Positions 4,420 to 5,080 of a DNA stretch of 5,080 bases are shown one piece after another. Within the stretch, counting starts at the first letter, position 1; the number at the start of each line of letters is the position of its first letter. The notes below the pieces were generated by a model that had not been told where the DNA came from, did not search any database, and was given only the letters and a program-made list of their open reading frames with translations. A program made the position numbers and the translations under genes. Origin of the DNA: PFL35 sp041550515 (lineage in GTDB: Archaea; Thermoplasmatota; E2; DHVEG-1); contig JBFEOQ010000084.1 of NCBI GenBank assembly GCA_041550515.1, positions 1 through 5,080 on the forward strand, read 5' to 3'.

Positions 4420-5080
4420 TTACATTGATCTAAGACGTCTTATTCTTTCATCCAATGGCGGATGAGTTGACCACATAGACCTAATACTTTGTTTCTTGAA
4501 GGGGTTTGAAATATAGAGAGGGGCAACGGTTTTAGAGCCTTTTGGCTTTGTTCTAGGAACATCTTTTTTTATTTTTTCAAGTGCTTTTGCTAAACCCTCA
4601 GGGTTTCTTGAAAGATATGCACCTGTAGAATCAGCTAAATATTCTCTTCTTCTTGATATTGCTAAATAAGTTAGTCTTGCAAATATAGGTGCAAGAATCG
4701 CGAATAATATAGCTATAACAACAATAATTCCTCCACCGCCATCTTTTCGACTACCTCTTCCAGCACCACCCCAAAACATTGAATAAAACACGATTTCAGA
4801 TAATAGAGAAATTGCTCCAACCACTGCTATTGTAACTGTTGCAACACGTATATCATAGTTTTTGATATGACTCATTTCATGTGCTATAACACCAGTTAAC
4901 TCTTCCTGGTTAAGTTTATATAAAGCACCTGTTGTTACGCAAACTATTCCTTCTGAAGGATTTCTACCAGTAGCAAAAGCATTGATATACTCTGAATCTT
5001 GTACATATACCTTTGGCATAGGAGTACCAGAGGCAATACTCATTTCTTCAACACGATGAATTAAAAGTTTTTCTTCACGA
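4420..5080 (-). CDS. htpX: HtpX-like membrane zinc metalloprotease (M48 family), 5' end cut off
   Basis: HtpX is a membrane-bound M48 zinc endoprotease that degrades damaged or misfolded membrane proteins. The frame is open to the window edge: 12 residues (REEKLLIHRVEE) precede the Met at 5043, so that Met is internal. About 219 residues are visible; full HtpX is roughly 280-300, so the two N-terminal membrane helices are probably missing. Counting from that Met, HEMSH (55-59, bases 4867-4881) gives two zinc ligands and the catalytic Glu, and E134 in RREYLAD is the likely third ligand. Conserved VYVQDSEYINAFATGRNP precedes it, and the protein ends with the usual STHPPLDERIRRLR. Two hydrophobic segments (about 67-91 and 105-129) flank a glycine- and charge-rich GRGSRKDGGGG linker. 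It is transcribed toward the dehydrogenase gene but separated by 346 bp and T-tracts, so it is probably a separate unit. Confidence 0.93.
   Translation of the reverse strand, partial: REEKLLIHRVEEMSIASGTPMPKVYVQDSEYINAFATGRNPSEGIVCVTTGALYKLNQEELTGVIAHEMSHIKNYDIRVATVTIAVVGAISLLSEIVFYSMFWGGAGRGSRKDGGGGIIVVIAILFAILAPIFARLTYLAISRRREYLADSTGAYLSRNPEGLAKALEKIKKDVPRTKPKGSKTVAPLYISNPFKKQSIRSMWSTHPPLDERIRRLRSM

Overview
The window is AT-rich (roughly 70 % by eye) and most likely comes from an archaeon. The best evidence is a UbiA-family prenyltransferase of the digeranylgeranylglyceryl phosphate (DGGGP) synthase type, which makes ether lipids. It is supported by a SEC59/VTE5-type polyprenol kinase, TATA-box-like promoters at archaeal spacing and U-tract terminators. 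I cannot place it more finely from this sequence.

Layout. Positions 1-656, plus strand: the 3' end of purQ (purine synthesis glutaminase), followed after 5 nt by a complete Nudix hydrolase. Positions 657-804: a convergent intergenic region holding a G-rich, purine-rich island that folds into a long plus-strand hairpin (candidate structured RNA), then a bidirectional T-tract terminator zone. Positions 805-4073, minus strand: four genes in transcription order, zinc alcohol dehydrogenase, UbiA prenyltransferase (4-nt ATGA overlap), a 95-nt gap with its own candidate promoter, then the SEC59/VTE5-like kinase and a thymidylate-kinase-like P-loop kinase (7-nt gap, stop codon overlapping the Shine-Dalgarno site). 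Positions 4074-4419: a 346-bp regulatory region with a candidate adh promoter, an operator-like inverted repeat, a possible 33-residue plus-strand ORF, interleaved inverted repeats and the htpX terminator. Positions 4420-5080, minus strand: the 3' part of htpX, a membrane zinc protease, cut by the window end.

How it works together. purQ and the Nudix gene form a nucleotide-related pair. The minus-strand set is centred on isoprenoid and lipid chemistry. The most interesting reading, which is inference, is a prenol salvage route: a polyprenol kinase makes a prenyl phosphate, an unusual thymidylate-kinase relative may add the second phosphate, and the UbiA enzyme uses the prenyl diphosphate. The dehydrogenase could handle the alcohol or a polyol. 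The conservative reading is routine ether-lipid synthesis beside a nucleotide kinase. The least explained element is the hairpin RNA at 664-737.
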